Below, in pieces: positions 34,051-43,510 of a DNA stretch of 64,000 bases. This DNA is from Terrimonas ferruginea DSM 30193 (lineage in GTDB: Bacteria > Bacteroidota > Bacteroidia > Chitinophagales > Chitinophagaceae), in the NCBI RefSeq assembly GCF_000425585.1, contig NZ_AUDS01000021.1:62001-126000 (forward strand). The letters run 5' to 3'. The position numbers were made by a program, and so were the translations under genes. Numbering within the stretch: position 1 is the first letter of the stretch; every line of letters starts with the position of its first letter. Under the pieces are notes generated by a model, which saw only the letters and a list, made by a program, of their open reading frames with translations, had not been told where the DNA came from and made no database searches.

Positions 34051-34632
34051 CTATCGGTATGCCGTTCTCTCCTTCCACGCCTCGTACAGGCCTTTTACAT
34101 CCGTCTTCCATCGTGGCAACACCAACACCATAAGGATTTCCTCCGCCAGATCAACAGCCGTTATCATCACCGCTGCGTAAAACATACCATAGGGCCGGTA
34201 ATCAAGAAAAAATAGCAGCAGAAAGAAAATGCCCTGGGCAATCGCTGCCAGTTTAGCCATGCGCGTATGAAAACTCGTCATTTTCCTGTACCTGATCAGT
34301 GCGAGAATCGCCTGTAGTAAAAACATACCACCCAAGACGGCAATCCAGATCATTTGTTCGCTCATAAACACCGGATAAAACTGCACCGCGCCTGTTACTG
34401 CGGCGGCTATCGTGAGGTCGTCTGCCAGCGAATCAAGCCTGGCGCCAGCACTGCTGTCCACATGGTATTTGCGGGAGAAGAATCCATCTACCGCATCTGT
34501 AAGAAAGCTCAGTACCAACAGCCAGCGAAACAGGTTGAAATAATTATTCACCACCAGCATTACGAGCACTGGTGCCATTATCAGCCGGTAAACCGTTACT
34601 GCATTGACGATATAATAACTGCGCTTATGCAT
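34051..34632 (-). CDS. CDP-alcohol phosphatidyltransferase family protein
   Basis: The start MHKRSYYIVNAVTVYRLIMAPVLVML fits members such as PgsA; 17 upstream codons are in frame but unlike the family. The catalytic motif is DAVDGFFSRKYHVDSSAGARLDSLADD: D-x2-D-G-x2-(A/S)-R-x8-G-x3-D-x3-D. It has about five membrane helices. It transfers a phosphatidyl group from CDP-diacylglycerol to an alcohol; the acceptor cannot be told from the sequence. Confidence 0.88.
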   Translation of the reverse strand: MHKRSYYIVNAVTVYRLIMAPVLVMLVVNNYFNLFRWLLVLSFLTDAVDGFFSRKYHVDSSAGARLDSLADDLTIAAAVTGAVQFYPVFMSEQMIWIAVLGGMFLLQAILALIRYRKMTSFHTRMAKLAAIAQGIFFLLLFFLDYRPYGMFYAAVMITAVDLAEEILMVLVLPRWKTDVKGLYEAWKERTAYR

Positions 34633-34881
34633 ACAAATGTCCCACACCGCCTTGCTCCTGGTCGCCGGCAGAGGTGGTGACATATAGTTACTTGTTATTA
34701 TCGTCCCGGTCTATGAGGCTTATCAGCTTCCGGCATGATTTCCGACACAAGAATACATATTGATAGGAACCTCCCACCCTTCCATGAGGCAAATCAGTTA
34801 TTGCCGTGACCACTCTCAAAAAAAGACGGCAGGATCCGATCTATCTTACAACTCCTTTCACACAACAACAATGCTAAGTAA

Positions 34882-35028
34882 ATGACCGACAGGGAAACCA
34901 TAATAAATGTGTTGGCATTCGTTATCACCATTTTCGGGTTCGTAGCGGTGGTAGTAAAAGCGGGCAGCAACGTAATCCGTTACCTGCTGATCAAACTCTA
35001 TAAGCTCATGTTTCCGAACAAAAACTAA
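34882..35028 (+). CDS. Very small single-helix membrane protein
   Basis: A 48-codon frame with one membrane helix (INVLAFVITIFGFVAVVVKAG) and a basic tail (LYKLMFPNKN). It stands alone in the gap between the phosphatidyltransferase and the AraC gene; the flanking 34633-34881 and 35029-35223 hold nothing I recognise. It may be real because the frame has a clean membrane topology, but there is no homology evidence. Confidence 0.35.
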   Translation: MTDRETIINVLAFVITIFGFVAVVVKAGSNVIRYLLIKLYKLMFPNKN

Positions 35029-35223
35029 AGCTTCAGGTACCAGCTTGAACATCCTCAGTCTTTTAATAAGTTATTCAAAACTAAAACCAAACAAAGCCCA
35101 TTGGATTTCCGGCAGGCCTTCAATTAATGTCTTCCATACAGCACCGCTTGTTACCAGCCTTTTCAAAAGATTAACGATAAGCTTCATCCTCTGTAATCAT
35201 TCATTGTTCTAATTTTACAGGGT

Positions 35224-36084
35224 ATGCAGCAAACAGCCTCCTTTCTTTACCAACTCCGGCAAAACGATAAACTGCCGATCAGGATCGTATCGCCGGAGTA
35301 TGGCCACTTAACACCCACCGAGGCTGCCAACTATGTTATTCCTCAACACGCCCAACACTACCTCTTCTTATTTATGCTGGATGGCCGTAGCCGGCACATT
35401 GTAGATTTGCAACAGTACGAGGCCGCTACCGATGAACTGATCTTCACCATGCCCCACCAGGTCCATGAGCAACCTGTTTTTGGAACAAGCGCTGATTTTA
35501 TCAAACTGGGGTTCGATGAAAGCTGTTTGTCCCTGCTGCCGAAACAATATCCCTTTCTGATCAACCCGCTGAATTATCAGAAAGTCAGCTTTGAACCCGC
35601 TGCCGCCCTGCGGTTAAAAGCTGTCTTCGCCATACTGCTCGATCTCTTAAAGCACTGGCAGACCGAACCCGAACTTATTCTGGCGCATCTAAACAGCCTG
35701 CTTACCGAAATCAATACCGCTTATTTTAAAGCACAGCACAGCCTGCCCGATGGCAAACTCTCAAGGCTTATCGCCTTTAAGAACCTTGTAGAACACAACC
35801 TGACCAATCTCCCAACGATCAACACCATCGCTCAACAGCTGGGCATCAATACCAATGGGCTCTACCAACTCGTTAAAAACCATTCCGGGCTTTCTCCCAA
35901 AGAATTCATCAACGGCCGGCTGATACTCGAAGCAAAACGGCGTATCTGCTACGAAGAACGCTGCTCTGTCAAGGATCTGGCTTATGGGCTGGGCTTTAAC
36001 GATCCGGAATATTTTTCCCGCCTCTTTAAAAAGCTCACCGGGCAAACGATCGCCCAGTTCTCCAAAGATTTGTCAGGCAATTAA
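35224..36084 (+). CDS. AraC-family transcription regulator (1)
   Basis: 286 residues. An N-terminal cupin-like half (EYGHLTPTEAANYVIPQHAQHYLFLFMLDG) precedes a two-helix-turn-helix AraC domain (FKNLVEHNLTNLPTINTIAQQLGINTNGLYQLVKNHSGLSPKEFINGRLILEAKRRI ... VKDLAYGLGFNDPEYFSRLFKKLTGQT). It lies 66 bases upstream of the epimerase gene and may control it. Confidence 0.88.
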   Translation: MQQTASFLYQLRQNDKLPIRIVSPEYGHLTPTEAANYVIPQHAQHYLFLFMLDGRSRHIVDLQQYEAATDELIFTMPHQVHEQPVFGTSADFIKLGFDESCLSLLPKQYPFLINPLNYQKVSFEPAAALRLKAVFAILLDLLKHWQTEPELILAHLNSLLTEINTAYFKAQHSLPDGKLSRLIAFKNLVEHNLTNLPTINTIAQQLGINTNGLYQLVKNHSGLSPKEFINGRLILEAKRRICYEERCSVKDLAYGLGFNDPEYFSRLFKKLTGQTIAQFSKDLSGN

Positions 36085-36150
36085 TTCGATTTGTCCGGCT
36101 TGTTCCCGTATGCCTTTCTGAGCTTTGGTAAACATTAAAAGTTTAGCATT

Positions 36151-36981
36151 ATGCAGGAAAAATCACGAACAATATTGGTGACCGGGGGAAACGGTTTGGT
36201 TGGCACACGATTGTTGCCCCGGTTGATGAAGGCAGGTTGGCAATGTCGCGTTCTTGTACGCGGTAACAGGGAAATGCCCGAAGGGGTGATCCCCGTCGCG
36301 GGAGACCTGTTCGACCCGTCATCGCTAACCGACGCAGTGGAGGGGGTTTCAGCCATCATTCATTTGGCGGCAGTATTCCGCTCACCTGATAAGGACCTGA
36401 TCTGGAAGAGTAATCTGGATGGCACTTGTAATCTGATTGCAGCAGCGAAAGTACATGCCCCTGATGCGCGCTTTATTTTTTCGAGTACCAGCCATGTCTA
36501 TAATATAAACAATCCGCACCCGGGGCGAGAGGACGATGAAGTGACTCCACAACATGCTTATCCGGCCAGCAAAGTGGCCGCCGAACATGAATTGAGGAAA
36601 AGCGGGTTGACCTGGTCGATATTGCGGTTCCCTTTTGTTTACGGTGATGGCGACGGGCACCTTGAAGCACTGCCACAGCATGTTGTTGCGGCCAACTTTC
36701 ATCCCGCCATGAGAATGAGCACCATTCATCACCGCGATATCTATACTGCCATCGGTCTTGCCCTTGACGGGGTCATGGATAAACGCACAGTCAACATAGC
36801 CGACGAAGCTCCGACGTCTTTGTACGAGTTGTTGAAACTCGTGGGCCATACGATGGCATCTTCATCTGAACCGCTTGTCAATCCCTGGTATCTTCATGCT
36901 GATAGTTCACTTGCCCGAAGTCTTGGGTTTCAACCACAGATAAGAACCGTTCACCAGGCCGCACAAGAGGAGTTGTTGTGA
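36151..36981 (+). CDS. NAD-dependent epimerase/dehydratase family protein
   Basis: 276 residues. The nucleotide-binding motif TGGNGLVG is at residues 11-18; the catalytic pair Y137-xxx-K141 (YPASK) follows a Ser region (FSSTSHVYN). It is an extended short-chain dehydrogenase, somewhat short for sugar epimerases. It lies between two AraC regulators. The substrate is not known. Confidence 0.85.
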   Translation: MQEKSRTILVTGGNGLVGTRLLPRLMKAGWQCRVLVRGNREMPEGVIPVAGDLFDPSSLTDAVEGVSAIIHLAAVFRSPDKDLIWKSNLDGTCNLIAAAKVHAPDARFIFSSTSHVYNINNPHPGREDDEVTPQHAYPASKVAAEHELRKSGLTWSILRFPFVYGDGDGHLEALPQHVVAANFHPAMRMSTIHHRDIYTAIGLALDGVMDKRTVNIADEAPTSLYELLKLVGHTMASSSEPLVNPWYLHADSSLARSLGFQPQIRTVHQAAQEELL

Positions 36982-37107
36982 AAAAGCAGCAGTATTCTTT
37001 CTCTTTGCCTCTCATTCACCTTTTTTCCGGCTTCCCCCGCTGCAATAAAGCCCTGATCCTGCTCGTATATGGGAGATCTTTTTGTTTTCATACATTTAAG
37101 TCCTGTC

Positions 37108-38094
37108 ATGCAACTCATCATCTCCAACCAACATAACGAAATCATTTCTTCCGGGCACACCGATAGCCCGCTGACGGCATCTGTTTACAAGGAATTCGCT
37201 TACCAGAGTTCCGAACCCTTCTGGCAGAGCACCGCCAGGGAAATACACTATCCGGGTACGCATATCGCCATGCATGAGGTCGACGTCCTTCAGTCCGTCA
37301 ACGTTCAAACACTGGATGCGCCGCAAATGGTGAGTTTATTTTTTGTAGAAAATGGTTCGCTGGTTTCAAAGGCCGGTAACCAAACCAGCTACTGGCAGAT
37401 TTCTTCGCTTCAGCACAACCTGCTTTACAGCGCCTACTCTACCGATGCCACATTTTTTGAGCAACAAAAAAATCTGCGTCTTAACATCATCAGCTTCACA
37501 CCGAAAAGATTTGCAGAACTCACCGAAGGTGCGGGCAAAATAACGGATCATGTGAACAACCAGATCGCCAAAGGAAACAGTTCAAGCCTGAGCGAACAAC
37601 GCAATCTCCGGATCAATCTGTCCATGATGCGGCTGTTCCGCGACCTCAAAGACAACTCCTTCCACCCTTCTGCCAGGAAATTACATGTGGAGTCCAAAGT
37701 GTTGGAATTACTTGCCCTGCAGTGCAATCAACTCGCACAAGAAACCGACCAAACGAACAGTTACAAGCTTACCCCCCGCGACATACAAAAACTGAATGAG
37801 GTACGTGATTATCTCCTTCATGATATCGCCTGTTCACCAGGTCTTTCCGAATTATCCCGGCATTCCGGTTTGAATATGTTCAAACTGAAATCAGGGTTCA
37901 AACAATTGTTTAACCAGACCATTTTTGGTTTTCTGCGCGAACGCCGTCTGGAACATGCAATGGATCAGTTAAAAAACCGGGATAAAGCCTTAACAGATAT
38001 TGCCTACGAATCAGGATTTGCCAGCCTCGCCCATTTCAGTGATGCCTTTCGTAAGAAATACGGTTCACCGCCCGGAAAATGGCGAAACCATTGA
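37108..38094 (+). CDS. AraC-family transcription regulator (2)
   Basis: The start MQLIISNQHNEIISSG is preferred over one 13 codons earlier. The C-terminal AraC domain shows KLNEVRDYLLHDIACSPGLSELSRHSGLNMFKLKSGFKQLFNQTIFGFLRERRLEHA and IAYESGFASLAHFSDAFRKKYGSPPGKW. The N-terminal half differs from regulator 1. The DUF6268-like gene downstream may be its target. Confidence 0.88.
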   Translation: MQLIISNQHNEIISSGHTDSPLTASVYKEFAYQSSEPFWQSTAREIHYPGTHIAMHEVDVLQSVNVQTLDAPQMVSLFFVENGSLVSKAGNQTSYWQISSLQHNLLYSAYSTDATFFEQQKNLRLNIISFTPKRFAELTEGAGKITDHVNNQIAKGNSSSLSEQRNLRINLSMMRLFRDLKDNSFHPSARKLHVESKVLELLALQCNQLAQETDQTNSYKLTPRDIQKLNEVRDYLLHDIACSPGLSELSRHSGLNMFKLKSGFKQLFNQTIFGFLRERRLEHAMDQLKNRDKALTDIAYESGFASLAHFSDAFRKKYGSPPGKWRNH

Positions 38095-38171
38095 TTTTCA
38101 TCTTTTGAAAATCTTACTGCTTTATCTGAAAATCCGCCTTCACGGCTTCAGGGAGATTTGCTCTAAAAAAA

Positions 38172-39107
38172 ATGGCAATACCCAAAAAAGGCCGCATGGT
38201 GCTTCTGCTCTCCGCTCTTTACGGCGTGATTCCCGCAGCAGCTCAGCAACCCGAGATCAAACTGGACATCTATCATAGCCCGGCTTCAAAATACCAGGCA
38301 CCGCCCGATAGCAGTAAAAAAAAAGGAAAAAGCAGTCAGCAGGAAATAAATCTCTCCGGTAAGCTGCCCCTCTTTCTACGCATAGATACATCCTCCGGTA
38401 AAATCCGCAACCTGGGCGCTTCAGGGCATTTGCGATACACTCACTTTAATAACACGGATTATACCCGTCAAATCCTGCCGGTCAATCTTTTCGCATCCGC
38501 ATTGGGAATAAATTATTATTCCACATTGAAACGCAACTGGGCGTATACTTTGTTTATCAACGCGGGAGTCAACACCGATTTCCGCGAAGTTGATTTCAAC
38601 GATGTATTTCTCACCGGCGGGGTGGTCTTTCTGAAACAATTCTCCAAAAGTTTCCGGCTCGGCGTTGGTGTTATTGTGCATAACCAGTTTGGCACACCAA
38701 TGGTCTGGCCGGCGTTAACAGCCGATTGGAAATTCGGCCGCAAATTCAAGCTTGACATCCGCGTGCCGGACGAAGCGCAAGGCATTGCGTATAAAATAGG
38801 CATCGCTTATCAACTGAAAAAACAACTGACCGCAGAATTTGCCTTTCGTCCGCAGGCCGTTTCGTACGACGTTACCACTACGCGCGCCATCCCTAACCGG
38901 TTGATGAATTACTGGCAACTTCCTTTTGAACTCAACCTGCAACAACAACACGGGCGCATCGGCTGGACAGGTGGAGCCGGCTTTACTGCGCTGCGAAGTT
39001 TTGCTTACAGCGAAAAGAAATTAGAGAAAATGTTTACCAGTTACCCTTATCATGGACTCGGCAGCAATTGGTTTGTTCATGCGGGTATAAACTGGCAGTT
39101 GAAGTAA
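38172..39107 (+). CDS. DUF6268-like outer-membrane protein
   Basis: 311 residues. A signal peptide (MAIPKKGRMVLLLSALYGVIPAAAQ) is followed by a linker and repeated amphipathic strands (LPVNLFASALGINYYSTLKRNWAYTLFINAGVNTD; FGRKFKLDIRVPDEAQ; GLGSNWFVHAGINWQL at the end). The order and the terminal strand resemble DUF6268. A strong terminator follows. Confidence 0.7.
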   Translation: MAIPKKGRMVLLLSALYGVIPAAAQQPEIKLDIYHSPASKYQAPPDSSKKKGKSSQQEINLSGKLPLFLRIDTSSGKIRNLGASGHLRYTHFNNTDYTRQILPVNLFASALGINYYSTLKRNWAYTLFINAGVNTDFREVDFNDVFLTGGVVFLKQFSKSFRLGVGVIVHNQFGTPMVWPALTADWKFGRKFKLDIRVPDEAQGIAYKIGIAYQLKKQLTAEFAFRPQAVSYDVTTTRAIPNRLMNYWQLPFELNLQQQHGRIGWTGGAGFTALRSFAYSEKKLEKMFTSYPYHGLGSNWFVHAGINWQLK

Positions 39108-39108
39108 A

Positions 39109-39151
39109 TTATTTACCGGGGAATGGTTTTGGACTATTCCCCGGTAAATAA
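39109..39151 (+). terminator. Strong intrinsic terminator
   Basis: A 16-pair perfect stem (TTATTTACCGGGGAAT at 39109-39124 and its complement at 39136-39151) with an 11-base loop, right after the DUF6268-like stop. The rest of the gap to 39346 holds TTATTGACTTATTGGC-type tandem units near 39230-39265. Confidence 0.8.
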
Positions 39152-39346
39152 GTGTTGGCTTTTTAGCGGTTGGTTCGCTCCTTCGAGCACCTCAGGCATC
39201 TCCTTCGGGAACCTCGGCGAGCACCCCCATTCACTTATTGACTTATTGGCTTATTGACTTATTGACTTTCCCCCCTTTCGTCACGTGATTTTCCCATCGC
39301 CACACGGCTAACTCTTCTTAACTTGCACCGCTTAAGATTGTTTCAA

Positions 39347-41140
39347 ATGACGCAGGAGAGAAAGTTAACAGACGAACAAAAGGCTATTATCCAATCCACC
39401 GGAGACATCCGGATCAACGCCGTGGCCGGCTCCGGCAAAACCACCACGCTGATCGAATACGCCGCGTCCAGACCCGCCGGATCCAAAATCCTTTACCTGG
39501 CTTTCAACAAATCCGTCAAACTGGAAGCGCAACGGAAATTTGCGGCAAAAAATCTTACCAACGTAAAGGTCGAGACCGCCCATTCGCTGGCCTACAAACA
39601 TATTTTCCGAAGCAATCATTATTCCCTGAAAGCCAGCGGCTATAAAATGCACGAAATCGTGGAGCTGCTCGGCCTGCGTGGCAACGGAGAAAAACATACC
39701 GAATACATCATTGCTAATCATATCAGCAAGTTCATCAGCTATTTCTGCAACAGCGACAAAGCCAAAGTGCAGGAACTGAATTATCTCGACACCGTTAACG
39801 ATCCAAACGCCCAATCTTTTGTCCATTCGTTTTATAAATATATCGAAGACGGCACCCGCCTGTTCTTAAGCAAAATGGACAAGGGAGAAATCGAAATCAC
39901 CCATGATTTTTACCTGAAAAAATTCCAATTGTCCAGGCCGGTATTGCCTTATGACTATATACTTTTTGATGAAGGACAGGATGCATCGGGCGCCATGCTG
40001 AGCGTTTTTTTAAACCAAAAAGCTGTTAAGGTGATCGTCGGCGACACCCACCAGCAAATCTATGGCTGGCGGTATGCGGTCAATTCGCTGGAGAAAACGG
40101 ATTTTCAAACATTGCACCTTTCCGCCAGCTTCCGCTTTCAGCAACCCATCGCCAACCTCGCCAACGAATTACTCAAATGGAAAAAACATTTGAAAAAATA
40201 TACGCCTGTTCTTATCAGGGGTAAAGGTTCTTCCACCGCAGAAAAATCAAAAGCAACCATCGCCCGGACCAATCTCGGACTCTTGCTGAGCGCCATTGAT
40301 TTCATCACGGATAATCCAAAGACCAAACATTTATACTTCGAAGGCAATATCAACTCCTACACTTATGCGGATGATGGCGCCTCTCTTTACGATGTGCTGA
40401 GCCTTTACAACAACAATCACGACCGCGTACGCGACAAGCTGATCAAGTCGATGCATGACCTCGATGACCTGGAAGACTACGTGGAAAAAACGGAAGACGT
40501 GCAGTTGGGCATGATGGCCGGCATCGTAAAAGAATACGGCAACGAAATCCCGGCCATTTTAAAACGGCTTAAGGACCTGCATACCGGCGACGACAGCCGT
40601 GACAACGCGGAGATGATTTTCTCCACCGTACACCGGGCAAAAGGAATGGAATACGATGTAGTGTACCTCGCCGGTGATTTTATCAAAGAAGCCGACCTCG
40701 AAAGAGCGAAGAACGGTCAAAAAGAAAATACTGATACGTCGAAACTAAACGAAGAAATAAACCTGCTGTATGTAGCCGTCACCCGTACGAAAAACATCCT
40801 TCATATTCCCGAGGCATTATTACCGGAGAACTTCCCGTCTTCTGCATTGATAAAAGTTATCAAGACAGAGGACAAACGGCAGGAAAATGCTTTTACAGAC
40901 CACAAAACAAAACGGTCAGGCGCGGGAAATATTAAACAGATTAAGGAGAAAGCATACACCGTTGCCAAACAAAGAGAGATATCCAGGGATGCCTACAAAC
41001 CCTGGACTTCCGACCAGGACGAAGAGCTCCGGTATCTATACGAAAGTGATAATCCGATCAGCGCCATAGCGGATCATTTCGGCAGAACCAAAGGCGCCAT
41101 TATTTCACGCCTGAAGAAACTGAATTATTTTACAGAATAA
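39347..41140 (+). CDS. UvrD-like superfamily 1 helicase with C-terminal DNA-binding motif
   Basis: 597 residues from the ATG at 39347. The helicase motifs are NAVAGSGKTTTLIEY (Walker A), LFDEGQDASGAM (motif II), VGDTHQQIYGWR (motif III), VHRAKGMEYDVVYLAGD and INLLYVAVTRTKN (VI). The protein is short and the 1B/2B domains are reduced, as in the F-box helicase (FBH1)-like branch. The last 45 residues (PWTSDQDEELRYLYESDNPISAIADHFGRTKGAIISRLKKL) look like a SANT/GcrA-type helix-turn-helix. It stands alone as a likely repair or recombination helicase. Confidence 0.9.
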   Translation: MTQERKLTDEQKAIIQSTGDIRINAVAGSGKTTTLIEYAASRPAGSKILYLAFNKSVKLEAQRKFAAKNLTNVKVETAHSLAYKHIFRSNHYSLKASGYKMHEIVELLGLRGNGEKHTEYIIANHISKFISYFCNSDKAKVQELNYLDTVNDPNAQSFVHSFYKYIEDGTRLFLSKMDKGEIEITHDFYLKKFQLSRPVLPYDYILFDEGQDASGAMLSVFLNQKAVKVIVGDTHQQIYGWRYAVNSLEKTDFQTLHLSASFRFQQPIANLANELLKWKKHLKKYTPVLIRGKGSSTAEKSKATIARTNLGLLLSAIDFITDNPKTKHLYFEGNINSYTYADDGASLYDVLSLYNNNHDRVRDKLIKSMHDLDDLEDYVEKTEDVQLGMMAGIVKEYGNEIPAILKRLKDLHTGDDSRDNAEMIFSTVHRAKGMEYDVVYLAGDFIKEADLERAKNGQKENTDTSKLNEEINLLYVAVTRTKNILHIPEALLPENFPSSALIKVIKTEDKRQENAFTDHKTKRSGAGNIKQIKEKAYTVAKQREISRDAYKPWTSDQDEELRYLYESDNPISAIADHFGRTKGAIISRLKKLNYFTE

Positions 41141-41153
41141 TGCGAAGCGTTCA

Positions 41154-41975
41154 TTAAAACAATGAATAACCGCAATGTTTGCAGAAAAGCGCATCACTGT
41201 CGTGGCCTTCGAGGCTGCAATTGGGGCAGGATTCGGGTAATTCTTTCTTTTTCCTGGCGGCCATCGCGATATCGTGCGTGATAATGCCCGTAGGCACGGC
41301 GATAATCGCATAACCCGTCAGCATCACGATGGACGCCACAAATTTTCCGAGCGGCGTTATCGGGGATATATCGCCATAGCCAACCGTGGTAATTGTAACG
41401 ATAGCCCAGTAAATACTTTCCGGAATGCTGCTGAATCCATTCTCCCTTTTCTCCACCAGGTACATGATGGAACCCAGGATCACCGTTATCGTCAATACGG
41501 TGAGCAAAAAGATCGAAATCTTTCTCAAGCTGCCTTTCAATGCCTGTTTCAGAAACTGGATTTCCGTCAGGAAGTGCCCAAGCTTGAATATGCGGAACAC
41601 CCTGAGCAAACGCAGGGCACGAAACACCAGCAGTGATTGTGCGCCGGCAAAGAAAATCCCGAGATAAGAAGGAATCAGCGCTATGAGATCAATGATGCCG
41701 AGGAAACTGAAGACATACCGCCAGGGCTTGCGGATGCTGATCAGCCGTAAAATATATTCAACGGTAAATAAAATGGAAAACACCCACTCGGCGATCAGGA
41801 ATTCTCTTCCATAACGCTGGTGCAAGCTTTCGACGCTATCAAGCATGACCACGATAATGCTTGTAAAAATGGCTACAAGAAGTGAGAGGTCAAAAGCTTT
41901 GCCGGCGGGCGTGTTGGATTCGTAAATAACTTCATGCAAGCGGAACCGCCAGTCTTTTTGCGTTGTTGTCTCCAT
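41154..41975 (-). CDS. Voltage-gated-type potassium channel with zinc-ribbon tail
   Basis: 273 residues. Six membrane helices with an S4-like segment (RALRLLRVFRIFKLGHFL) and the selectivity filter TITTVGYGDISP match ion-transport channels of the Kv/KvAP kind. After the last helix the tail is short and ends in CPNCSLEGHDSDALFCKHCG, two CxxC pairs of a zinc ribbon. Confidence 0.92.
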   Translation of the reverse strand: METTTQKDWRFRLHEVIYESNTPAGKAFDLSLLVAIFTSIIVVMLDSVESLHQRYGREFLIAEWVFSILFTVEYILRLISIRKPWRYVFSFLGIIDLIALIPSYLGIFFAGAQSLLVFRALRLLRVFRIFKLGHFLTEIQFLKQALKGSLRKISIFLLTVLTITVILGSIMYLVEKRENGFSSIPESIYWAIVTITTVGYGDISPITPLGKFVASIVMLTGYAIIAVPTGIITHDIAMAARKKKELPESCPNCSLEGHDSDALFCKHCGYSLF

Positions 41976-42014
41976 AGTTATGCAGATGGCTTATTCATCC
42001 AAATGTAAGCCTTC

Positions 42015-42455
42015 TTATTTCTTGTTTTTGCCCAGTGCGTCAATCGTCAATGCTGCCACTACTCCTCCCAGCAGATACCAGCCTACGGTCATAGCCTGCG
42101 TTTTACTGGTTTTATTCACCGGTTCATCGTCGAGGCCCAGCGGTTTGGTCAGCGTCAGCGCGCCGATACCTGCAGCGGCTCCCATCATCACACCGCGACG
42201 TAACAAGTGCTTGCGGCTACCGCAACCGATCAGGCTGTAGTAAATGGTATTGGCTGCGATATCCGAAGCCAGCGTGGCATTGAACAATGCTTTTCCTTCC
42301 GGCGGTGTTTGGCCTGCCGCCAGCATTGTTTCCGAAAGTGCTTCCTCCCCGATCTTGTCGATCTGCGGGGCATCAGGATCCACTTTTTTTACCAACTGAT
42401 GAATGAGATTAAGCGCTATTGCACCCGCAAGACCGCCTATTAAACTTTTGAGCAT
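42015..42455 (-). CDS. Small membrane protein of unknown function
   Basis: 146 residues with about three hydrophobic segments (LIGGLAGAIALNLIHQLV; GVMMGAAAGIGALTLTKPLGL; AMTVGWYLLGGVVAALTIDAL). Gly/Ala-rich, as in glycine-zipper membrane proteins. It ends nine bases after the short-chain dehydrogenase stop on the same strand, so the two are probably co-transcribed. Confidence 0.7.
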   Translation of the reverse strand: MLKSLIGGLAGAIALNLIHQLVKKVDPDAPQIDKIGEEALSETMLAAGQTPPEGKALFNATLASDIAANTIYYSLIGCGSRKHLLRRGVMMGAAAGIGALTLTKPLGLDDEPVNKTSKTQAMTVGWYLLGGVVAALTIDALGKNKK

Positions 42456-42464
42456 GCTATTTAT

Positions 42465-43493
42465 TTAATATTGATTGTATTTTTCTGCTGCCTTGTCTGA
42501 GATGGTACCGATCATACCATGCGTAAGCCTCGTTTCAGCTTCCCATCCTTTTTTAACAGCGGTATTTTCACTTCGTGGCAACAACGCATTCATGAGCTTT
42601 GCAATCGTTCCCATTGCTCCGGGAAAAATCCCCTGTACGGCGCTCACAAATTTTGCCGTGAAGGTGAGTACGATCTCGCTGCGGCCAGCCTCGATCCCTT
42701 TTACAATTTGCCGGGCAGCCTGATCCGCATTTTGTGAAACCAAGGGAAATGAACCCGCCAATTTAAACCAACCGTATTCGACCTCATGATTTCCTTTGAC
42801 GGTAATATTGCGTGGACTTCCGGTGCGCATTAAGTTCGGTATCACAGTAGTGACTTTTATCCTGTCCTTTGCAAGCTCCGCTGCCAGTCCTTGCGACAAA
42901 CCGACCATGGCAAATTTGCTTACGCTGTAAGGCAACATATGCGGCACCGCAAATTTTCCGCCGATAGAGCAGATATTCACGATATGTCCCTGTCGCTGAT
43001 TTTTGAAAATGGGCAGGGCCGCTTTAATCGTATGAAGTGAAGACCAGACGTTGGCCTCCATTGCATCTTTGAAATCATCTACGTCCATCACATTCTGCGG
43101 GCCAACCATCATTACGCCTGCATTGTTGATCAGCATATCAATTCGTCCTAAGCGAAGTATGCTTTGTTGAAATAATGCCGCCACTTGGTTTTCATCCCGC
43201 ACATCGGCGACCATGGTAAATACGGGACAACCCCTGGCCTCCAATTCCTGGCGGGCCTGCTCCAACTGGTCTGCGGTACGCGAGCACAAAACGAGCGACG
43301 CACCTTTTGATGCAAGTTCGCGTGCCAAGGCGAGTCCTAATCCGCGGGCACCGCCGGTTATCAGCACTACTTTGTTACGCAAACTGATCTTCATCAGTTG
43401 CCGGTAAATTTTATGGGAAATAAATGCCAATGCCAGCACCAGACCGATTGACCTGCCGGCATTCGACGGCCCGGAGGGATTGCTATTACGCAT
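42465..43493 (-). CDS. Short-chain dehydrogenase/reductase with N-terminal membrane anchor
   Basis: 342 residues. A hydrophobic segment (SIGLVLALAFISHKIYRQL) precedes the NAD(P)-binding motif ITGGARGLGLALAREL. NNAGVM, the catalytic Ser in NICSIGGKF and Y-SVSK in PYSVSKFAMVGLSQGLAAEL complete the classical SDR set. The membrane anchor suggests work on lipids. It is 17 bases after the PNPOx-like gene. Confidence 0.88.
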   Translation of the reverse strand: MRNSNPSGPSNAGRSIGLVLALAFISHKIYRQLMKISLRNKVVLITGGARGLGLALARELASKGASLVLCSRTADQLEQARQELEARGCPVFTMVADVRDENQVAALFQQSILRLGRIDMLINNAGVMMVGPQNVMDVDDFKDAMEANVWSSLHTIKAALPIFKNQRQGHIVNICSIGGKFAVPHMLPYSVSKFAMVGLSQGLAAELAKDRIKVTTVIPNLMRTGSPRNITVKGNHEVEYGWFKLAGSFPLVSQNADQAARQIVKGIEAGRSEIVLTFTAKFVSAVQGIFPGAMGTIAKLMNALLPRSENTAVKKGWEAETRLTHGMIGTISDKAAEKYNQY

Positions 43494-43510
43494 AAGGAGT
43501 ATATTGACGG

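Noticed and set aside
39365-39826. 153-codon frame antisense to the helicase gene
   Set aside because: The helicase motifs on the plus strand are unmistakable; the antisense frame has no family features.
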